Shown: piece after piece, positions 25,390-38,615 of the stretch
Numbering within the stretch: position 1 is the first letter of the stretch
How the letters are laid out: each line of letters begins with the position of its first letter
From: Citrus sinensis
Lineage: Eukaryota > Streptophyta > Magnoliopsida > Sapindales > Rutaceae
Assembly: GCF_022201045.2 (NCBI RefSeq)
Contig: NC_068561.1
Coordinates: 21,764,501-21,828,500 of the forward strand
Length of the DNA: 64,000 bases
Direction of reading: 5' to 3'
Program-made: the position numbers and the translations under genes
Notes under the pieces: generated by a model
What the model was told of the DNA's origin: nothing
Database searches by the model: none
What the model saw: only the letters and a program-made list of their open reading frames with translations

Positions 25390-25860
25390 TTTATGATTTT
25401 GTTATGAAAAACAAAAACAGAGCAAAAAAACAGAGGAGAAGCGAATGTAGGAACACAGTGGCAAAAAAGATGGAATGATTGCACTATGAAGTTTGTGAAG
25501 GAAACTACTAGATCTGCCTCGATTTAAAGGACCTTCCTTTGGCTAAAGAGCAAAAGAGAATTTGATATTTCTTCTTTTGTTTGTGATTTTGCTTCCGTAT
25601 CACGCAAAACAATGGAAGCAGAGCTGGGGATGTCAGTCACTGGCTTAAGACATCAACTTGAAAGGTTATTCAGAACAATTTTCTTTTTCTGATTTTGGTA
25701 TTTTCTGCTTCTGTATTGAGAGCAATGAGAAGAAAACAGAAGCAGAATAATAATGTATTTTACAAGTTTTTAGAAGCCGAAAAAAGAGAAAGAAAATAAA
25801 GGCACGAAGAGCAAGCAAAACGGGAAAGAACGATGCCCTATTTATATAAACTCTATCTTT
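25390..25860 (-). promoter_or_regulatory. CSLA leader and core promoter
   Basis: A TATA box (minus strand tttatataaatag) lies at about 25839–25851, roughly 450 bp before the start codon. The region between is purine-rich on the + strand and reads as a CT-rich leader on the gene strand. A short alternating gtgtgtgcgcgcgcgcgtg tract sits just upstream near 25869. Confidence 0.55.
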
Positions 25861-28800
25861 GTGTAATTGTGTGTGCGCGCGCGCGTGTTTTTTAAACCCT
25901 CATTCTCCTTCTGGCTCTATTTTTTTTTTTTTTCATTTTTAGTTTTGTTCATGGATTTTAATTTTAGCTCTTCTAAAAAGACTAGAAAATCTAACGACCA
26001 CAACAACAAAATGAGAGGCTTATACAGCCTCCTCCCCTGATGTAATTTGTGGCATTTATCCATCTTGGGAACCTAATTAATTGTTGACATATTTTTTTCT
26101 TTTTATATATTAGCTTAAGTGAGCTTAGACGCTAATGATCAATTCCCAAGAGTTACCATTGCTTTGGTTTTGTAATTTTTGAAGTAATTTTTCAGCATCA
26201 TTTCATCAACAGAAAATGGGGAGAAACGAAAAGGAAAAGGAAAAAGGACGTGTCAGTAATTCACCGACGGGATCATTCACGAATTAACAGAAATGCCCTT
26301 ACTTGGTCTCCATTGGTCCATCTGTGTGACCGTCACTGACAGCTCAGAAATTGCTGTGGTTTAAACCACCGCCTTTTTAGTAAATTACAGTCTCCCCCCG
26401 CTTGACTGTTTGGTAATTGGTATTGTTTACCAAAATCGAAGGCCTACGGAAAATATGCATTAATTAGGGCGTAACCACTTAACCTGTGTAACCCTCGCGC
26501 AAAAGTTATTGCTGTGTTATATTAATGAAACTTAGCAGTTGCCAGAGTTAAGTGTTGTAAAAAAAATAAAAAATTACCGAGTTTGAGTTCTAGTCGCATT
26601 TTCGTAATTTCCTTTTTCATTCATTCAATTGTATTCTTTCAAAAAAAAAATAATTAGCAGAATGTTAATCCAAGACCGAATTTAAATCCTTGTTAAAAGA
26701 TAATTAGAGAAAAATTATACAAATTAGAGGCATTTAGGCCCCCCATGAGATTATTTTTGGGAGGACTAAAAGTTATTTAAAAAATTAAAAGTTAATTTTA
26801 ATATTTGGTGAATTTTTTTAAAAAAATTACTTTTAATAAAATCACCCTAACTTATACTGTATATTTTGAAAAGTAAGGAAGGAGTAACTTTTCAAAATCT
26901 GATTTTGAGAATAAAATTTATACTTAATATAATTTTACATATACCTCATATATATTTTTAAAATCTTAAATTATCCTTATTAATTAAGCAATAAAATTAT
27001 TAACTTTAAAGAGATTATTATTATTATTATTACCAACTACATTGAGATGGCAAAATAAAAATATCAAATATTTATTTTAGTTATGAATTATGTAGATATA
27101 AAAAATAAAAAAATATTTTATATACATGTTTATATATGTATAAATAATTTTATTCAATATTATGTCCAATTAAATTATCTACATTCTTACAATAGTTTAA
27201 CAGCACTTAAAAAATAATTATCAAACATTTAACTGATTCTCTTCACATCAAATTATTTCTACAATATAGTTAACAACAATTATCAAACTGGCCCCTATTA
27301 TTATTGTTATCAGTTTATGTTCGCGTCATAATCATCATTAATAATTAGTAAAAACATAATGTCAGCTAATCTAACCACGTACTACCTCTTTCATGAGTTA
27401 GGTTGTCCATTATTATAGAGCAAATTGTCTCTCGACCATTAATAAGTGAAATTCTCTCATAAATTTGTTGCAAGCCAATTGAAAAAAAAAAGGAACAAAT
27501 CTTGTATCTTTTCTCAAAATACTTTTTTATATTGTTATTTTTCTTATTATCTCGAGACTAATGTTAATTTGCATCACCCTCTATAATCATAAGAAAAATA
27601 ATCATAAGAAAAATAATCATTAGTTATGGGCATAATTCATGGTGCATGAGACCTATAGCCTATAGAAGAATGAACGTAAGTTATTTATTTTATTGGAGCT
27701 TAATTTGTGAACTGTGATGTGGAATATATTAGTGAGCGTCCATGGCAAATTTATAACCTTTCAGTTTTGACCCCCCACTAACCAAATTGGTTCGGTCCGC
27801 CGTTGTTAGCAAGAGCCGTGGTGAGCTCATGTGTCTCAGGTTTAAATTGGTAAGATGTATATTATTAAGCTCATTTAGAGGACTTAGCTCAAAAGCCAAG
27901 AGCCTAAGAAGACACTCTCTGATATAAATAATTTTTAAATCAAATTCTCGTATTTTTCCTACAAATTAGACCCTTGTATTTTAGTGTTCTTCAAAACCAA
28001 ATTTTAAAAATTTTACTCCATAGAACAAATCTGATATCACCAGAATCAAACTTTTTTTTTTTTAAGTACGGATATGCGCATTGCCATTTGCATTCAGTCG
28101 ATAAAATCATCTCTCACGTTCTTCTATGAATAAATACAGAATTTTAAATTATTTGGGAATAAACATTAGTTTGATAATTAATTACTTTTAAAATGAGTTT
28201 ACCAAGAATAATTTATTTAACAATTTAAAGCAATCCTATGAAAAGATAATACTTTATTTATAAGATCTTAAGAAAGTATGAATCCCAAACTTAAAACAAT
28301 AAAAATCAAGTTTAATTATTCAACAATTCTTCTTTCTTCGAATAAAATTTGGGATCTAAATATAGTATAATTATGATATCATACCACAATTACTTTCAAT
28401 CATTGAATTTAAACATTCAATTATTATAAGAGCAATGTCTAAATTCAATAGCTGAAAGCAGCATAATTTTGTCCTAAAATCTGATTCTTTTATACGGCAT
28501 CACAAGTCTTTATACGATGCCTAACTTGCACATGGATAGATAGACAATGAATCCAGCATGGGCCACCAGCTTAGTTTGGATGGCACGTGTGACATGCATA
28601 TACGTTCAGTTCTAAAGAGTGTGAGCTTCTGCTTCACATAATTTTTATTTTTATTTTTATTTTTTTAATAAGCCGAAAAAGACACATCCACAAATTAACA
28701 ATTCAAGATTTGAAAGATAAAGCCACAGCTAGGGCAGAATATCGATTGCTCATCGGCTGCCATTAGCGCTTAGTGCCTACTGGCTCACTCTATTTCTGAG

Positions 28801-31800
28801 AACTAAATTCTTTATCTGTCTTAATAACTAATTCATAATCATTATATATGTATACACTGTTACAGAGACATGTTTAATAAACAGCAGCATTATTAAAGTT
28901 TTGTGAAGAGATTTATTTTCGTTATGTTTGTGTATATACACACGCTTTTCTAATAGAAAAAAATAAAATAAAGATTAAACGGGAAATAAAAGAAGAAGGG
29001 GGGGGGGGGGGGGGATTTGATGTAGTGAGAGGGGCCATTGGCGTATACAAGTGATACAACATATGCCAACAACGTGCTAACAACTAAGGATTTAAGATGA
29101 AACCAAGACAAGGGCATTGAAGCATCTTTGACAGATTGCAGTGCATCTAATTAATCATCCCCATCTCTGGATGTTTCTTTCCATCTGAAGCATAATGGAT
29201 CTTGAAAATTTCACTACATAAGGTTTTAAGAAAATATATGAAAAATAAAATTGGCAGCTCCAAAAGAACACAGTCCACTCATGCATATGCTGGTTGTTGG
29301 CAAATGGCACATGCTGTTTCGTGAGTTATAGTTGTATATATACTTCAACATCATTCATGATCAGTGGCTCCAACCAAAGTTACCATATCTGTTAGACTTA
29401 AACTTGTTCTATTTACTTCAATCAAACATCATCCAAGAGATTTTTTTTTTTTTTTTTTTTTAAAAAAAGATCTACTAAAAGATAAATAATATAAAATTTA
29501 TTACCATCTAATTTTTTGAAAATGTTAAAATGTTATCAACTTCACCCTTGTATCGAGTTGTTTGCTCACGTTAGGTACAGATTATTTGCTCTGAACTCTT
29601 TGCGCAGAAATTGCATAATCAATTTATTATTATTATTTTTAAAGAATCAATGTAATAATTTGGAAACAAAAAAAAAAAAAAATCACACACACACACACAC
29701 ACACACACACAAGAACTACTTGCTATGCGGCCAAACTACATGTAATTTTTTTTTGTTATTAATTTGAAAAAAAAAATCAATTATGTCTATTTAGTCTTTA
29801 ATCTTTCTTAATCATCACCTAATAGTTTTTTGTTAGTCAATAGAAAATCCTAATTTCAGCAATCAGTTCCATTAACGGCTAATTAGTATGTAACTGAAAT
29901 TCAAAATATGAATAAATAATCACCCCCGTGAGAATGAGTCATCATATCTATCTTTGAAGTGTCATATTATCTTTTTTTTTTTTTAATTCCCCCTTCTAAA
30001 GAAAATAAAAGAAAGAAAGAAAAAAACCATTTTAATCATCTATTCAAATAATAAATAACAGTTGTAATTTCTGAATTCTATATTAAATAACAATTGAAAA
30101 GCTTGACAGTGGGCTCCTCCCACCTTTAATTTTATGTTCCACAAGGATAAGATGTGCGCATGCCATCTAACGACCTGTCTCCTGAGCCAAGTCTGTGTCT
30201 CCAACGATTTAATGCTGAGCCATCTTTCGCTTCAAATTTTCTCCTGAGAATTATTAATTATTGTATTCGGGCCCTCTTCTTTGGATTCTTTTAACATTTC
30301 TACCATGTTCTTTTTTTTTCTTTTTTGTCCAGTCATCTCTACCACCATTGTTCAGGCCGCATAAATTAACACCTTCTGCAGATAAATGACATAATTAAGA
30401 ATTTAAGATAGAAAGATTCAAGTTAAAGCAGGCAAATACCGATAGAGTTGACAAATTGAGCTCAACTAGCCGTTTAATTTGTTATTTTATTTTTCATAAA
30501 TAGCCGTTTATTTCTACCTATACGCATTTACAAGTTCCGACTCGAATTCATTTTTGTACCGTTTCGGTTGCCAAACGCAATGTTGTTCATTGACTTAGAC
30601 TTATTACATTAACAAGTAATTAAACGACAAAATTATCTTACGGTTTGGCAAATTAGAAAATTTCCATTTCTAACAACAAACAAAATGCAACATCACCGGC
30701 GAGGACAACGACCTGTTGTAGATAATTTTGAACTGAGCTTTTAATCTAGTTATTTCTCGCGAGTCACATTCCCACTCGGATTCGTGTGCTGTCATCCACC
30801 ACCTCGAGCATAATCAAAACCTTTCTTGCTCTTCAATAATAAGGTTAAATGATTGTGTCTTTGTATTTGGTGCGGGAAGGAAAAATCAACATGGTAGGTT
30901 CATCAGTCGTGGTAGTGAATAGTGATGGCAGGCAGCCAGTCCTACGAGTTTAGTTGCTCTAATTATATCTTATTTCTTATGATCCCATAGAATACAGTGA
31001 AGGCAATTCTGTAAGATGAAGATATATTAACTCGCATTGCACAATGCCAAGTTAAACTTGTCAATCAAATTCAGCAATGTTTATTGGCAGTTGCATTTTC
31101 ATACTTCTAAAATTTTTTATTTAAGTTGATGTGGTATTCATTTACTGATTGGTGATATAATGTAATTAATTTGCTCAAACACTATCAATTATTCTATAAA
31201 TGACACATATAAACCACATCATTATAAAAATTTAAGATAAAATTCTGAAATGTCTATCGTTACTATTTCATAGGTTGAAATCTACCTAAATTTGATTGGA
31301 CAGTAATTCGTCGAGAGCTGATGTGTCACTTCTCTAGCCGTTACTGAAATCTGCTAAGTAACTATTTCCTGGTCAAGTTGAAATCGGAGGGTGACATGCT
31401 CCAAACCCACCTTTTGAAGGCATCCAAAAGCAGAAAAAAAAAAAAAAGAAATGTTACCAGAGTACGTTGATGTGAACACCCACAAAGCAAGGAACTAGTC
31501 GATGTTGGTCGCACAGTTATCATGGGCACATTAGGCCTGCCCAAGTTCTTGATTTTGAAAGCTTTAATCAAAATTTTTACGGATCGCTGCCCAAAACAGA
31601 AGGCCGATGGCACATTGGGCCGCTTAGTCTTAAGTTTGCGAGTGCAAGTACTAACGGCCCTCCAAAATCCTTTTAAAGCCCCCTTTGGAACACACCCAAT
31701 CAAATATATGAAAAATTGTATCACTTCTAAAAACAGTTACCTTTATTCTACAATTACTCTTCAATATCATTTCTCATAAAATGATAAAATTAGGGGAAAT

Positions 31801-32239
31801 TTTTTCTCTTTATGCATATACTATCGCAATAATCATAATCAATCTTCATAAATTTGATTAACAAGGAGGATGGAATGGTATGCAACTTTAAGTTTCTAAA
31901 TTTTAACTTATCTTTCTATCTTGCAACAAATATACTTTCTATTTGAATATAAGATGCCCATTAATTAATTTCATTCCAAAGATCAAATTCATTTGTTCAA
32001 GAATAAAACAGAAAAAAAAATCGGAGGCAATTCATTAAAAATGGGTTCTTTAATAACGAACTAGAATTTGAGTATAATATTTTAAAATTCTTTTTACCAT
32101 TTGCTCAAATGACCTTGTTAGTAATATTTTTTTTTTCGTCGATGGAATCTCTCTCTATTCTTTTTATAATTTATATCTAACTTGATGTTGATTTTGAAAT
32201 TTTTACTCGTCAATTTATTGCAAAAGTACTATATGGAAC
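25861..32239. other. Long AT-rich spacer with simple repeats
   Basis: I recognise no gene over about 6.4 kb. Simple-sequence landmarks are a G run of about 16 near 28998–29014, a T run near 29441–29461, a CA run near 29685–29711, and an A run near 31434–31447. A block at 31500–31720 is less AT-rich and open on both strands, but it shows no known motif. Confidence 0.5.
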
Positions 32240-33560
32240 ATTTATTACAAAGTTAAAACGCTTCACAACAGATAACGATGAGTTGAATTTGCCTCAATTG
32301 TTTCGGAACAATAACATTCTCACTCGTGTCGCTTTGCAAATTCGACACTTTGGAGAGCTGATTGGTAAAAGAATCTTCTCCTGATATGATATCTTCTGAA
32401 CTTTTCAAGATCTTCTGCAATGTGTCTTTTAGTAGTAGTGTATGGATAAGATTTAACTTTTATTTATTTATTAACTACCAATCGACAATTAAGTTATTTG
32501 CTTAGGACATGATATGATCAGATCAGGAGAGAATCCTGATCCGAGCTGATTGAACCTTGCAATAAGTTCAATATACAATGTTTAACATGTCATCGACTGT
32601 CAATATTTCCGGAGTAGAAATAGAGACTAGATTCCAGTGATTTCAAAAGCATTTGAGAGATAACGGTATTATATCACCAGCATAATCAAATGTTCGTAAA
32701 TTTGGGGTCTCAATCTTGACTGCAGCCTTCACACAAGGACTGGAAATCTTAATACTTCCAACTTGTTACAGCAAATTAATGCCCAAGTCCTCAAGGACAC
32801 CCAGTGCAGAAACTTGGTAAAAAGCCAATCGTCGACAACTGAAACCGCACATAAACTTAAGAATTTTAGATTCTTACGAAGGACTGCGTGATCGCACTCG
32901 GCACCACCGGTCCTTGCACAGTTATTGAACGGGCATTCAATCCGTTGACATTCATCTTCAAGTTCCCTGTTGTCCCTCCGTTACCTGGATTCGCTGAGTA
33001 TACCGAGACCAAGACTGAAAACACAGATCCTCAGTCAAAGGACATCCAGCAATAAAATTATTGACTACTTGATCATCCCGGATTAGATTGCCATAGGTCC
33101 AATTTCTTCAAAGAAGATAACTTGATCCCATTACATCTTGCTAACTCCAACTTGCAGCTTCTAACTTTAACACGTTTAACGATTTTGAATATAAAACACT
33201 TTTAGGCAAATTATACCAAAGACGACTCGAACGAAATTTCAAGTTTCAGCTCTCTGACATTATTTTCAATCGCATAGCGAACGGGTCTGTATCACTCAAC
33301 AATCACATCTTCAGAGTTAACTTGTTTGCACTCACCATACTGGGATGGCAGAGCTTGTTACCAATAATTTAATAATTTTCCTCTAAACTGATTATATTTT
33401 TAACATGTTTTAACGAGTTTTAGATAGTACATTAGTTCGAACAGCATCTCCTGTCTGCCTAATCAATTCTTCCCTTTTTCCATCAACCATAATGCATAGG
33501 CTTACTCCTTTGGATCGGAGAATACTTTGCACGACGTCGTTCCAAGGCAGCAGCTCTGTT
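32240..33560 (-). pseudogene. F-box/LRR (RNI-like) protein pseudogene
   Basis: Read in changing minus-strand frames, the stretch recovers the body of a plant F-box/LRR (FBD-type) protein. The parts are a degraded F-box end DAVRTNVLSKT (33417–33449); AIENNVRELKLEISFESSL (near 33270–33220); LPKSVLYSKSLNVLKL and RCNGIKLSSLKKLDLW (33215–33100); NNFIAGCPLTEDLCFQSW (near 33060–33005); KNLKFLSLCAVSVVDDW (32880–32830); VKAAVKIETPNLRTFDYAG (near 32735–32680); and a tail VPKQLRQIQLIVICC near 32300. Stops (for example before YRPVRYAIENN) and at least three frame changes show that it is not functional. Functional relatives are substrate adaptors of SCF ubiquitin ligases. No neighbouring intact copy lies in this window. 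Confidence 0.75.
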
Positions 33561-34221
33561 TCCATGCTTCGTCAAGGCCGGTTAAGCAGAGAAGGCTGTT
33601 TAAAACAAGAACAAATAATAGAAATCATTCGTGTATAAAGCCGGTTTCATTCGGATTACGGTCAATATATTTTCCAGGTTAAGTTTGGGAACAAAAACTA
33701 TTACAAACTTTAATAGGTAGAGAATATTATCGAATGCTCTCCAATATGACTGCTCTGCATTTATCCCTGTTCATAATGCTATTCGTCTTAAGTATCAATC
33801 TAAGATTAAAAAAAAAAAAAAAACTAAAGAAAGCAATAACGCGATCAGTTGGCGAATCCTTGCTCGAATTGAAGTCTCCAGAACTAAAAATAAAATTTCC
33901 CCGGCAAGATAATTCTAGTAAATTCTATAATAGATCGTAAGACCCAAGCAAAACCTTTACAACATGCATAGCAGAACACTTCATCCGTTACCATCTAATC
34001 CAATCATTGCTAGTTGTTGCGGAATGAAATTTTATATCTTTATTTTAAGGGGGAAAAAAAAAGTAATTACATCACTGATTTCAGGTTATTACACAATCCA
34101 TTCTTGATGTAATGCTGTAAGCATACTAAAACACACTTGCACACACAACGAAAAGAAACTAAAACTCATAGAATAAAAAAGAAGTTGACAAGATGACTAG
34201 GTAACCCCTCGGCTGAATTAA
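33561..34221. other. AT-rich spacer / LEA-like gene 3′ UTR
   Basis: No gene is recognised. The part next to 34222 probably includes the 3′ UTR of the minus-strand LEA-like gene. There is an A run near 33809–33823. Confidence 0.4.
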
Positions 34222-34680
34222 TTATGTTTGTTTCAAATGAGGATCAACTTCAAGCCTAGCGACGCCCACACCCTCAGTGTCTTCAGCAGCCTTAGCCACC
34301 TCAACTTCACCAACAACGTACTCACCAGCTACGTCGCTCTTGCCCTCTGCCACTGCCTCTTCATCAACATAGTTCGGATCCTTCTCGTCGATGGCCAGCG
34401 GTGCAGCGTTCAGCTCGCTCTCCACCAGGTCGTTGGGACCCTCCCACGTGTACTTGCCTCCGCGTCCCGACTTGGGAGGCGGTTGACCGATCCCTAACCC
34501 GTTGGCAGGGTGGCGCTCCATGCGCTGCACGCCCTTGTCCTCCAGCTTCTTCTCAACGTACTTGAGGGTGTCTATGTTGTGAGTGTCTAGCTCCATTTTC
34601 TCCACCCTTTTCCGACCCTCCTCGTTGCGGCTCACCGCTCGGATTGTCACCTTATCTTTCTTGTCGTCAACAGGCTTCAT
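34222..34680 (-). CDS. Small hydrophilic LEA-like protein (possible LEA group 6)
   Basis: The gene is a single exon of 152 codons. The protein is highly charged, contains no cysteine, and has no membrane span or signal peptide. The N-terminal half has MELDTHNIDTLKYVEKKLED and VQRMERHPANGLG, followed by PPPKSGRGGKYTWEGP, LAIDEKDPNYVDEE and a Glu/Val/Ala-rich tail. I recall this KSGxGGKYTWEGP / DEKDPNYVDEE pattern from plant proteins annotated as late embryogenesis abundant group 6. LEA proteins protect cells during drying, but a role for this one is only inferred. A TATA box and a CCACGTG motif lie upstream, in keeping with abscisic acid or seed regulation. The coding region is GC-rich compared with its flanks. 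Confidence 0.8.
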   Translation of the reverse strand: MKPVDDKKDKVTIRAVSRNEEGRKRVEKMELDTHNIDTLKYVEKKLEDKGVQRMERHPANGLGIGQPPPKSGRGGKYTWEGPNDLVESELNAAPLAIDEKDPNYVDEEAVAEGKSDVAGEYVVGEVEVAKAAEDTEGVGVARLEVDPHLKQT

Positions 34681-34780
34681 TTTCCCGACCCTGTCTGCGT
34701 TATTGTTCGATGTTTTGTAGATACTGCTCGCCTTCTTGTTTTGGTTATGGACTAATTGAATTGTTTGGTGGGGTTTGTTG

Positions 34781-34900
34781 ATTTATATATTAGTTGATCG
34801 AGGGGAATACTAGAAGTTGCTGGATTAAGATTAAAAGTGGGCTGAGGTGGTGCTAGAAGATTCTGCCACCGGGCCATGCCTGCACCTTTATGCCACGTGT
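34781..34900 (-). promoter_or_regulatory. Core promoter of the LEA-like gene: TATA box and G-box/ABRE
   Basis: A minus-strand TATA box (atatataaat) lies at 34781–34790, about 100 bp before the start codon. A CCACGTG G-box with an ACGT core lies at 34893–34899, about 105 bp further upstream. ACGT-core G-boxes are the classic abscisic acid response element of LEA genes. The regulatory role here is inferred. Confidence 0.55.
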
Positions 34901-35716
34901 TTTTTTGCTTGTGGCTTTTATGACAAGTGTGTGCATTCTTCCGGCAAATGTCAGAAGAAGATTTCCTTCTTGCAGAAGCCTTGTAATACTGTATTCGTAC
35001 GTAAAGACTCTATATTTAGTAACAGGTGACTTGGGCCATTCGTGCGCCCAACTCGTATACTTCTTTGCTGCATTGTAAACTATTCTAAAAAACTTCTAAA
35101 ATTATTTGTTTATTTTGGACATCTATTACTATATATATATATAGATAATTTTTTTTTTTTACAATGGAAATTTATGAGAGTGAAAGTAATATTTTTCTTA
35201 TTTCAAAATAATCATTTTCATCATTGGATCAAATTTTCAAGTTGGGCTACATCATGGCAGTATACCTGTATTATACATTATATTTCACAACTCAATAAAA
35301 TATTTGATTATTAACGCATTTATAAAAGGAAAAAAAAAGAGCATTAGCACTTAAAATGATGTAAATTGATATGACAAGATGCGGAATTCAAATCGCCCCA
35401 CAATGATATAGGCAAATAAAATTAATTGGGGAGTTTACTAGTCGAGGTCTTGGATGAAACTTTGACCAATCAAATTACTACAGAAGCTATACAGATTTCG
35501 GAAGTATGGATAACTTCTTAATAGGAAAGTCAAGGGGGTCGTACCATTTTTGAATTCCCCAACTTTGAGACTTGTACTATTATCAATTTTCATTAAACAC
35601 AGAAGTTGAAAAGCCGCCAATTTCAAGCTATAAATTGAAATCGATAACACAAGCGCCTCCATTGCAGGCCGCAGCTGATCAAACTGAAAAACAAAATAGC
35701 AGGAAAAATACTTGAC
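34901..35716. other. AT-rich spacer
   Basis: No gene is recognised. A possible splice acceptor (ccattgcag) near 35660–35667 could lead into the first FCP1-like copy if that copy once had an upstream exon. Confidence 0.35.
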
Positions 35717-37111
35717 TTGAGTAACAAAAACTGTGAGTCTAGTGGCTGGGACAGTGATGATTATGAAGAAGCAAAAGATAATATTTTGGAACTTTCAATT
35801 GATAAGCTGAATCTTGGACCCAAAAAGAAACTGCTTGTTTTAAGTCCAAGCAGGTTGCTTGTTCATAGAGCTCATCGTGCCAATAAGGCCACCGTTCCGC
35901 AGAATCGAATGCCTGATGCAATTAATGGAGGCCATCTAGGTAAAAACTTACTTATATATAATGACTTCTAAAATGTTTAAGAAAGTATTTCCAACATTAA
36001 TTTCATTTTTTATTTTTTTTACGACTGCAGTTTTTAAGAGGCCATTTGTGGAGGATTTTATGAAGTTCTGCTTCGAAAGATTTGAAGTTGGAATTTGGTC
36101 TTCAGCAAAGGAGTAAGTGTAAATTAATTATTCGATTTATACTGCTGCTTATTATTTTATTCGATTGACTTGCTTTTTTTTCATTTTCATTTTTTCGAGT
36201 GTCCATGAATAGGCGTAACGTTGACACCGTGTTGTACTGCGCAATGGGAAAATTGAAAGATAAGCTTTTATTCGTATGGGTAAGGATTTAATTCTCATTT
36301 TATAGATAATAAGCCATTTTGCTTTCTTACTGTTGTTATTATTATTATTTTTTGACTTAATATGTTTTGTTAATTTTTTTTTTTCATATTTTCGTTATAG
36401 GATCAAGAAGAGTGTACTGATTCTGGATTCAAATCATTGGAGAAGAAGGATAAGCCTCTATTCTTCAAGGACTTGAACAAGTTATGGCAGAAAATTAATA
36501 CGAGCAATAAATATCATTTCAATGAATCGGATACATTATTGATCGATGATAATCCATAGAAGGCCCTTCTTAATCCTGTAATATAAATGTCCTGTATTTT
36601 AATTAATCATTCTACTTGCTACGTTTTTGTAATCTTAAAGTTAATTATCATTTAAAGATTTTAAGAGTTTTTATGTTCTCCTGCAGCCTAACACATCCAT
36701 TTTCCCCGAGGCTTACAATCCTGAGGATGTGAATGACAAGGTCTTGAGTAAGTATATAAAAGTTGTTATGTGCATGTGGATGTCTGCATTTTGGAATTTG
36801 GATATATATAAAATAGCAACTTAATTTGCGCATTGAAGTTATAATATTTTGTCGTGGCACTGGATTTGTTTTAGATTTTAATATAATGTGTTACAAATAA
36901 TCAGTAAAATGAAATAACGTATTGAGTTTGAGTATGATCAGAACCGAATGGGGAGCTGGCCAAGTACTTGGAAGGCCTGGCTGAAGCTGAAGACGTGCAG
37001 TCGTATGTGAAGGAGAATGCATTTGGACAGCCTCCAGTCAATTCCTCCCACCCAGATTGGCGTTTCTACTGCAAGGTGTTAAATGCGATGAAAATTAAAC
37101 AGCAGAATTGA
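35717..37111 (+). pseudogene. FCP1/HAD-like protein, copy 1 (in-frame stop, no ATG)
   Basis: FCP1-homology proteins are HAD-fold phosphatases, some acting on the RNA polymerase II tail. Six plus-strand exons can be joined: about 35717–35939, 36031–36112, 36213–36280, 36402–36578, 36687–36748 and 36943–37111. They read KKKLLVLSPSRLLVHR, KRPFVEDFMKFCFERFEVGI, VGIWSSAKE, KDKLLFVWDQEECTDSGFKS, DTLLIDDNP, then NGELAKYLEGLAEAEDVQSY and HPDWRFYCKVLNAMK. Two defects are seen. A TAG at 36557–36559 falls where relatives have a Tyr (DDNP-stop-KALLNP). No ATG opens the first exon, whose frame runs back to a stop at 35645 through only a TTG. The canonical DxDx(T/V) phosphatase motif is absent (LVLSPSRLL), so even an intact version would probably lack catalysis. 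Expression as a truncated protein cannot be excluded. Confidence 0.75.
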
Positions 37112-38615
37112 TTGAAATGCTCTTTTCTTAAGAAAATGGTGCAAACTTGAAGCTATTTGCCAATAAAATGTACTCAGTCAGTCAGTTGTTAAGTTTGAAG
37201 GCCTTGCGACTATATCTCTTGTTGGATCTTTTGTAGTTGGACTGTTTTTCTCTTTTAAATATTAATAAGATCTTATCTTTTAAATATTACCAAGTTTCAA
37301 GTCTTCTCATAAGAGTTTGGTTTTTGTCAATTATTTGAAGTAGTCTGATAAATATTTGATTGGTTCGAAAAACTAAAGTTGTATAAATTAAAGCTTGAAA
37401 ATTGAGTTTAGATTTATAGCATATGGTTAACAAATTATTTTATCAAAAATAAGATATTAATAGGAATGAAAGGGATGATGAAGTACCGCGGAGGAAAGGG
37501 CTTAAAAAGAGGTGAAAGGGAGTGAAGAATCTTTTAGGGAACTTAATCTTCAATATCTTTTAATCCATTTAATTTCACTCATTTTTTCTTCGTTATTCTG
37601 AAATTTCAAAAATTGTAATAAATTCTGCTTTTATTTATTACTATAAATATAATAAGTGGTGTAGGTGGGCAATTTTATAATAAGAAAATTTCTTACTTTA
37701 ATAAAGTGGAGGATAAACTAAAAGAGAGAATAAAGAAACATAAATTTTATTAATATTTGAAACCGAGTGTTTTTTTTTTTTTTTTAATTTGTTAGGCAGT
37801 ACAAATTTCAAATGAGACTTAAAGTAGAGATCATTTATTATAAAATTACTCATGTTTATAAATCAATCTAGACCAGAAGAAATTACACAAATAAAATTAG
37901 AGAGAGTGAAGAGAAGATGGACAAACTAATTTTGATATGATAAAAATATACCACTAATCTGATCTTAAATGGAATTATCTGTAGAATAAGGAGCTGTGAA
38001 TTCTTTCTCTGTTGTGTGTGTGTGTATGATTAATGTACTTTAGTTGGTCTATGACGTGGTTATTCCTTAGGCCTAGAGTTGAACGAAGTGTTGTTATCAG
38101 CATTTGCAGATGTCCACTGAAAGACAGAAACATGGACTTACAAGGAATATGCATGATAGCACGATTAAAACATTAATCTGCACAGACGAAAAAGGGCTCC
38201 TGAGAGTAATTTCACAACTGATTCAGCTCGGAAACAAGCTTGTGTTGAAGATTCGATCTAAAAGCCTCTCTTTTGGGTTGATTGAGTTACTTTTGCTGAT
38301 TCTTTGCAACGAGTGTTCAATATCACTTTGGCTACCATATTGCATCACGGAATTAGTAATTAATTTGCAGTATCTTCAATATTCAATGAAATCACTTTCT
38401 CCAAAGAGATCAAAACAAGATCGATCACCAATCGATAGGGTACGTGCAAAACTAAAAGGCCGTCTAAATTAAATTATGGTTGTTGAACAATGCATGCGGA
38501 GCCATTAATTAACTGCAACATGCATGCACAGAAGTTTAAAAGTTGGCAAGTGGCAGCCTTCTTCAGCTATGTAAATTACCAACCATTAACCTTCTTTTAG
38601 CCGAAGTCTTCAAAT
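37112..38615. other. Spacer between the two FCP1-like copies
   Basis: AT-rich, with a T run near 37771–37785 and a GT run near 38013–38023. A 122-codon open frame at 38104–38472 has no recognisable feature. No gene is called. Confidence 0.4.

Noticed and set aside
27780-27970. Possible tRNA-derived SINE (gagccgtggtgagctcatgt … aggtttaaattgg)
   Set aside because: The A- and B-box-like parts are too degenerate and no ends or target duplication were found.
31362-31779. Open frames of 85 and 120 codons on opposite strands
   Set aside because: No recognisable motif, no splice context, and overlap on both strands suggests a chance effect of lower AT content.
38104-38472. 122-codon plus-strand open frame between the FCP1-like copies
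   Set aside because: No recognised domain, unusual composition, and no similarity that I can see to the neighbouring genes.
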